Position numbers and translations under genes: made by a program. The notes under the pieces were generated by a model. That model was given only the letters and a program-made list of their open reading frames with translations. It was not told the origin of the DNA and did not search any database. Shown one piece after another: positions 8,561 to 11,553 of a stretch of 11,553 nt of DNA. This DNA comes from Candidatus Jordarchaeum madagascarense (GTDB taxonomy: Archaea > Asgardarchaeota > Jordiarchaeia > Jordiarchaeales > Jordiarchaeaceae): the NCBI GenBank assembly GCA_019056875.1, contig DXJA01000201.1:1-11553 (forward strand). Reading direction: 5' to 3'. Numbering within the stretch: the first letter of the stretch is position 1; each line of letters starts with the position of its first letter.

Positions 8561-8591
8561 AATAATGGTGATCCTTACCTTCACCATTATT
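8561..8591 (+). terminator. Perfect 11-bp hairpin after the DUF4139 gene
   Basis: AATAATGGTGA at 8561-8571 and TCACCATTATT at 8581-8591 are exact reverse complements around a 9-nt loop (tccttacct). A T/C-rich stretch follows to about 8619. It sits 82 nt beyond the DUF4139 stop and 80 nt before the next ATG, so a terminator or 3'-end processing/stability element is the simplest reading. A protein operator is also possible because the arms are symmetrical. This stem and the TATA candidate at 8631-8639 are the only structures seen in the 8479-8671 gap. Confidence 0.5.
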
Positions 8592-8630
8592 TCTATTTAT
8601 TCTCTTTCTATGTCTCTTAGAACATGAATA

Positions 8631-8639
8631 TTTTTAAAA
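8631..8639 (+). promoter_or_regulatory. TATA-like element before the DNA glycosylase gene
   Basis: TTTTTAAAA lies about 37 nt before the ATG at 8672. The AAAGGT at 8659-8664 could serve as a Shine-Dalgarno motif, 7 nt from the ATG, if transcription starts slightly upstream of it. The spacing is tight, so confidence is low. Confidence 0.3.
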
Positions 8640-8671
8640 AATGTTTTTCAATATTTGGAAAGGTATGAAAT

Positions 8672-9244
8672 ATGAAGCTTGAAAGAAGTTTTTTCTCTAG
8701 AGATCCTGCCCGGGTTGCAAAGGAACTTCCAGGAAAAATTTTGGTGAAAAAATACTTTGAAGGAATATTAAAAGGAAAGGTGGTTGAAGCCGAGGCATAC
8801 TACTCGACGAATGATCCTGCAAGTCATTTTCAAATGCGGCCGAGCGCTAGAGAATTTTTCAATGAAAAACCCCCGGGAACAATTTACGTTTATTTCACTT
8901 ATGGTAATCATTGGATGTTTAACATCCTAGCCAAGGGTGAAGATAAAAGTGGAGGCGTTCTTATCAGAGCCTTAGAACCGGTGGAAGGCATTGAATTAAT
9001 GAAAAAACGTCGCAAAGTTAAAAAAACCATCGACCTCACCAATGGGCCAGGAAAACTAACTAGGGCCTTTGACATAGACGCATCCCTTAACGGTAAAGAC
9101 ATAACCGAGGAGGAGGACATTTATTTTGAGGAAACGGGAAGACCCTTGGAGATCGTTACCACGAGCAGGATAGGAATAAAACAGGGAAAAGATATGCCCT
9201 TGCGGTTTTATATAAAGGGAAACAGATTTATTTCAAGAAAATAG
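8672..9244 (+). CDS. Methylpurine-DNA glycosylase (AAG/MPG family)
   Basis: This 190-residue enzyme matches the AAG/MPG family of monofunctional DNA glycosylases, which flip out and excise alkylated or deaminated purines such as 3-methyladenine and hypoxanthine to start base-excision repair. By comparison with human AAG, VEAEAYY contains the catalytic Glu (E41, equivalent to E125) and the base-stacking Tyr (Y43, equivalent to Y127). SHF supplies H52 (H136-like), YFTYGNHWMFNI holds the conserved YG and N84 (N169-like), and IRALEP follows at 98-103. The NGPGKLTRAFDI segment at 124-135 is also a family signature. Length is typical of prokaryotic members, which lack the human N-terminal extension. 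The start is supported by AAAGGT at 8659-8664. It converges with the macrodomain gene, with only 15 bp between stops, so the two transcripts may overlap at their 3' ends. Confidence 0.92.
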   Translation: MKLERSFFSRDPARVAKELPGKILVKKYFEGILKGKVVEAEAYYSTNDPASHFQMRPSAREFFNEKPPGTIYVYFTYGNHWMFNILAKGEDKSGGVLIRALEPVEGIELMKKRRKVKKTIDLTNGPGKLTRAFDIDASLNGKDITEEEDIYFEETGRPLEIVTTSRIGIKQGKDMPLRFYIKGNRFISRK

Positions 9245-9259
9245 GCTTCTTAAAATGCA

Positions 9260-9790
9260 CTAGGTTTTAATGCTCTCCAACGTATCCTTGAACGTGTTAA
9301 AAGAATCTTTGTCATAGAGAACGAAGACGACTTTGTCCAGACCAGTTTTACCCTTTAGATATTCAATCGTCGTTTTAAGCATAATTTTCGAAGCCCTTTC
9401 CAATGGAAATCCAAAGATTCCGGTGCTTATCGCTGGGAATGAAATGCTCTTTAAATTATTCTGATTGGCAACCTTCAAACTATTGAGAGTAGCATTTTTT
9501 AGCTTCTCATCCTCGTTACCCTCTCCCCAACGGGGCCCTACAGCATGTATAACGTGCCTTGCTTTCAGGTTACCACCAGTTGTGATTACTGCTCCACCAA
9601 CAAAGGTTCCACCAATCTCGTTGCACTCCTCTTGGATTTTGGGGCCGCCCTTCTTTCTTATTGCCCCAGCAACACCCCCACCCATTTGAAGAGCCACATT
9701 AGCAGCATTCACTATGGCGTCCGTATTCTGTTCCGTAATATCTCCCTGAAGCAACTCCAAGGTAGTCTTGTTTACTTTAATTTCAGCCAT
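9260..9790 (-). CDS. Macrodomain protein (ADP-ribose binding; O-acetyl-ADP-ribose hydrolase-like)
   Basis: This stand-alone 176-residue macrodomain belongs to the Appr-1''-p-processing family that binds ADP-ribose and, in some members, hydrolyses O-acetyl-ADP-ribose or protein/DNA ADP-ribose links. Visible motifs are QGDIT at 15-19 (adenine-contacting Asp, D17), NAAN 28-31, GGGVAGAI 37-44 (phosphate/ribose loop) and STGIFGFP 122-129. The loop has Ala (A41) where MacroD/YmdB-type enzymes carry Asp in GGGVDGAIH. It therefore resembles AF1521-like macrodomains more, and MacroD-type catalysis should not be assumed. The start at 9790 has a strong GAGGTGGG Shine-Dalgarno at 9795-9802 and a TATA-like TTTTAAAT at 9831-9838 on the minus strand. 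There is no signal peptide. A DarT-like toxin partner is not present next to it. Confidence 0.93.
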   Translation of the reverse strand: MAEIKVNKTTLELLQGDITEQNTDAIVNAANVALQMGGGVAGAIRKKGGPKIQEECNEIGGTFVGGAVITTGGNLKARHVIHAVGPRWGEGNEDEKLKNATLNSLKVANQNNLKSISFPAISTGIFGFPLERASKIMLKTTIEYLKGKTGLDKVVFVLYDKDSFNTFKDTLESIKT

Positions 9791-9830
9791 TTAACCCACC
9801 TCAAATAGATAACTGTTAAACAATTTTGAA

Positions 9831-9838
9831 ATTTAAAA
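9831..9838 (-). promoter_or_regulatory. TATA-box candidate for the macrodomain gene
   Basis: The minus strand reads TTTTAAAT, putting the start of transcription near 9810 and a leader of about 20 nt that includes GAGGTGGG. Adjacent AT-rich sequence offers other possible TATA positions. Confidence 0.35.
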
Positions 9839-9839
9839 C

Positions 9840-10090
9840 TTTTAAAGTTCTCGGAACCCGCTTTAAAAAACTGTTCGAATCGCTCATCTGTAAATATAAA
9901 ATTCCTAAAATTATATTCTACATTTAAATTTTAAAGAGGGTTTCAAGTTTAAAAAACAATATTTGAAATTATTAGGGAGCAAATTAGAAAGGGGGAGGTA
10001 AAGGAAAAGGCCAGTGAGGGAAGGCATGGATAGAGATTGTGTGTATCGTAGTTAGCTAATCTCTACAGGCTCGGAATCTGTTTTGAGTAA
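9840..10090. other. Gene-free interval between macrodomain and first GTPase
   Basis: Bases 9840-9970 are very AT-rich, with no ORF or RNA signature recognised. Bases 9972-10030 form a strongly purine-rich tract on the plus strand, which is pyrimidine-rich on the minus strand downstream of the GTPase stop and so could act as its terminator. An 8-bp perfect inverted repeat follows (TAGAGATT at 10031-10038, AATCTCTA at 10058-10065, 19-nt loop). No convincing coding potential was seen; the only short frame with a good Shine-Dalgarno is 13 codons, starting GTG 10013. Confidence 0.4.
10031..10065 (-). terminator. 8-bp inverted repeat downstream of the first GTPase, possible 3'-end hairpin
   Basis: The stems TAGAGATT and AATCTCTA are exact complements separated by 19 nt. 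On the minus strand the hairpin lies about 25 nt after the GTPase stop and is followed by a C/T-rich tract, an arrangement compatible with transcript 3'-end formation. The long loop makes the stem only moderately stable. Confidence 0.3.
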
Positions 10091-10763
10091 TTAGTGTTTA
10101 TTAAACATGGAAAAACTGTGTTCAGGGAAGAAGCATTTTGAGGGATTAGATGTGGCAGGGCATTGCGTTCTTGGTTGAATTATATCTTCTGAGTAAGAAG
10201 AAATATTTTGTGAATTTATTGATTCTTTTACGATTTCCTGTTTTACAAAAATTATTTCATTTATCTTGTCCATGCTTTGTTGTACATTTATATTTTCAAG
10301 AACACTTGTTTCGAAGTACTGCGCTTCAAAACTTAAAGCGTATTCTCTTGCCTCCTCTTCATCTATATGTCGGGGGAGATCAATCTTGTTGCCGATGAGT
10401 ATACAGGGCGGATCTGGAAGAGTTTCTGTAACTTCTTTTCTCCATTTTTCAAGGTTCTCAAATGTTTCCCGCCTAGAGACATCAAACATGTACACAACAC
10501 CACGAGCACCCCGGTAAAAGTGCTGACGCACAACCTTAAACTGAGGCTGCCCACTCAAGTCCCAAATCTGGGAAGTAATCTGCACACCGTTAATATGAAT
10601 CCTCTTAGTGGCGAAGTTGCTACCCACGGTTGTTAAGTAGTTTTCAGTAAAGGTATTCTCAGAATATCTTTTAATGAGACTGGTTTTGCCTACTGCACCG
10701 TCACCTAATACAACAATTTTGTAGGTGTAGACGGTATTTAACAGTTTTTTTCCCTCACTTCAT
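10091..10763 (-). CDS. Ras/Rab/Arf-like small GTPase A, start unresolved (frame offset at 5' end)
   Basis: This Ras-superfamily GTPase has all G motifs in one open frame from 10759 to 10091 (222 codons): P-loop GDGAVGKTS (10705-10679), switch I TTVGSNF, G3 WDLSGQ with the catalytic Gln, G4 NKID and G5 ETSV. G3 resembles Arf (WDLGGQ) and the rest is Rab-like, a mix typical of archaeal, especially Asgard, GTPases. No C-terminal prenylation cysteine motif is seen; the tail ends SMFNKH. No ATG, GTG or TTG in this frame precedes the P-loop, and the first is GTG 10627 inside switch I, which would delete the nucleotide-binding loop and cannot be right. An ATG at 10763 is one base out of frame. GTG 10758 runs into A AAA AAC, where a -1 slip enters the P-loop frame. 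The coordinate 10763 is the nearest ATG, not a proven start. An indel error is a serious alternative. Confidence 0.8.
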
Positions 10764-10795
10764 ACCTTTTCCTTATGTTGTAGTAAGGCTACAAA

Positions 10796-10805
10796 ATATT
10801 TAAGT
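10796..10805 (-). promoter_or_regulatory. TATA-box candidate for GTPase A
   Basis: The minus strand reads CTTAAATATT, about 38 nt upstream of the ATG at 10763. Transcription would start near 10776, leaving a 12-nt leader containing GGAAAAGG. This locates the 5' end of the mRNA close to the ATG/GTG pair and argues against a start codon lying far upstream. Confidence 0.45.
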
Positions 10806-10897
10806 TTTACTATTAAAGGAATATAAAAATAAATCCTTAAAAGTTAAAATATAATACCGCGACATATATTGACAATTTTTAGAAAAAGACCATATAT

Positions 10898-11528
10898 TTA
10901 GGAAAGAAGGTCAGAATAAGGATTCTTAACCGCTTCTCTGGAAGCTGGCGGATTATTCGGAAAGGGGATTACCACGGTTTTTACAGCGGATTTTTCCAAA
11001 TCCTGAGTTCTTCCGAGTATTAACCTTCCAATTGACTCAAAAGTCTCATCAATATTCAAATTCAATATTACACTCGTCTCAATATATAATGCATTCATAA
11101 ACTTAATACATTGCTCCACGTCATACATTTCTACTTTCTTGGGAAGGTCGATTTTATTACCTACGATTATACTGGGAATATTTTTACAAACCTCGTACAC
11201 TTCCTCTCTCCATTTCTCAAGATTTTCAAATGTTTCCCGCCTTGTGATATCAAAAACATAAATCGCTCCCCGACTGCCCCGGTAAAAGTTCTGACGCACA
11301 ACCTTGAACTGAGGCTGCCCACCAAGGTCCCAGATCTGAAAAGTGATATCTTTTCCATCTATAGTAACTTTTTTAGATGCAAAGTTAGAACCTATGGTTG
11401 GTAAGTAGTTATCATTAAAAGTGCTTTCTGAATATTTTTTGACCAGGCTAGTTTTACCTACAGCTCCATCTCCTAATATAACTATTTTGAATATGTAGGT
11501 TTCTTTTGTCGTTTCTGTTCCTTCCCAT
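10898..11528 (-). CDS. Ras/Rab/Arf-like small GTPase B, start unresolved (frame offset at 5' end)
   Basis: This is a paralog of the neighbouring GTPase. One open frame from 11530 to 10898 holds P-loop GDGAVGKTS (11473-11447), switch I PTIGSNF, G3 WDLGGQ as in Arf proteins, G4 NKID and G5 ETSV. There is no prenylation motif; the tail ends NPYSDLLS. The family placement is clear, while the regulator and membrane partner are unknown. As in GTPase A, no ATG, GTG or TTG in frame precedes the P-loop, and GTG 11299 lies after switch II, so a protein from it would lack most of the GTPase core. An ATG at 11528 is displaced by one base. Skipping one G after it would give a natural N-terminus, MEGTETTKETYIFKIVILG. 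An ATA at 11530 is in frame and could be a non-canonical start. The ATG lies inside an inverted repeat at the window end, so the 5' sequence itself may be unreliable. Confidence 0.78.
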
Positions 11529-11553
11529 ATTTAAAATAGTTATATTAGGAGAT
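11468..11553. repeat. 28-nt near-perfect inverted repeat ending at the window edge
   Basis: Bases 11468-11495 and 11526-11553 are reverse complements with one mismatch (position 11489 against 11532), separated by 30 nt. The 21 bases nearest the window end are a perfect match. The left arm is the coding sequence for IFKIVILGD of GTPase B. The right arm, read on the plus strand, would encode the same nine residues, with the mismatch being synonymous (TTC against TTT). Confidence 0.85.

Noticed and set aside
8380..8620. Short frames on both strands around the DUF4139 3' end
   Set aside because: They overlap the coiled-coil coding sequence or the AT-rich gap, are low complexity, and have no ribosome-binding site or recognisable motif.
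9465..9808. Plus-strand frames opposite the macrodomain gene
   Set aside because: They are antisense shadows of a well-supported gene and have no domain signal of their own.
9871..9886. tRNA T-loop-like TTCGAATC
   Set aside because: The flanking 5-nt arms do not pair and no acceptor, D or anticodon stems can be drawn around it.
10013..10054. 13-codon frame starting GTG with a strong GGGGGAGGT upstream
   Set aside because: It is too short, has no family resemblance, and the purine-rich tract is better explained as the pyrimidine-rich 3' region of the GTPase gene on the other strand.
10091..10627. GTPase A starting at GTG 10627 (178 aa)
   Set aside because: This codon is a Val in switch I; the P-loop is intact and in frame upstream, so a start here would remove the nucleotide-binding motif.
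10898..11299. GTPase B starting at GTG 11299 (133 aa)
   Set aside because: This codon lies after the G3/switch II motif; the P-loop, switch I and G3 are all encoded in frame upstream.

Overview
This window looks archaeal, and the gene content points to an Asgard archaeon, although that placement is inference. Several genes have TATA-like elements about 25 bp upstream of the start or of a short leader. Some of these leaders carry Shine-Dalgarno motifs and some genes look leaderless. Base composition is AT-rich. Eukaryote-like signalling families occur together: a PPP-type Ser/Thr phosphatase and two Ras/Rab/Arf-type small GTPases whose G3 motif reads WDL(S/G)GQPQF. No rRNA, tRNA, CRISPR array or transposase was seen.

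Layout, left to right. An AspA/AstE-like zinc deacylase (+, 150-1145) converges on a PPP phosphatase (-, 1195-2046/2055). Next on the minus strand are a P-type cation ATPase (2159-4948) and, upstream of it, an M20 metallopeptidase/deacylase (5046-6344). A divergent intergenic region separates the M20 gene from a long DUF4139-type coiled-coil protein (+, 6445-8478). An intergenic hairpin follows, then a methylpurine-DNA glycosylase (+, 8672-9244) that converges, with a 15-bp gap, on a macrodomain protein (-, 9260-9790). A 300-bp AT-rich gap leads to two tandem paralogous small GTPases (-, 10091-about 10760 and 10898-about 11528) that run to the window end.

The genes do not form one obvious pathway. 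There are two zinc amidohydrolase-type enzymes, one ion pump, one base-excision glycosylase beside an ADP-ribose-binding fold, and a cluster of signalling proteins.

The most interesting signal is at the GTPases. In both paralogs the P-loop (Walker A) is intact and in frame with the rest of the protein, yet neither reading frame has an ATG, GTG or TTG upstream of the P-loop. A conventional ORF caller would start at internal GTG codons and lose the P-loop. In both genes an ATG lies at the expected place but is displaced by exactly one base. The first gene also has a GTG followed by a canonical A AAA AAC slippery heptamer that would restore the frame by a -1 shift. Sequencing or assembly indels, non-canonical starts and programmed frameshifting all remain possible. 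The window also ends exactly at the end of a 28-nt near-perfect inverted copy of the second GTPase's P-loop-proximal coding sequence, which suggests either an assembly-graph break or a real inverted repeat.
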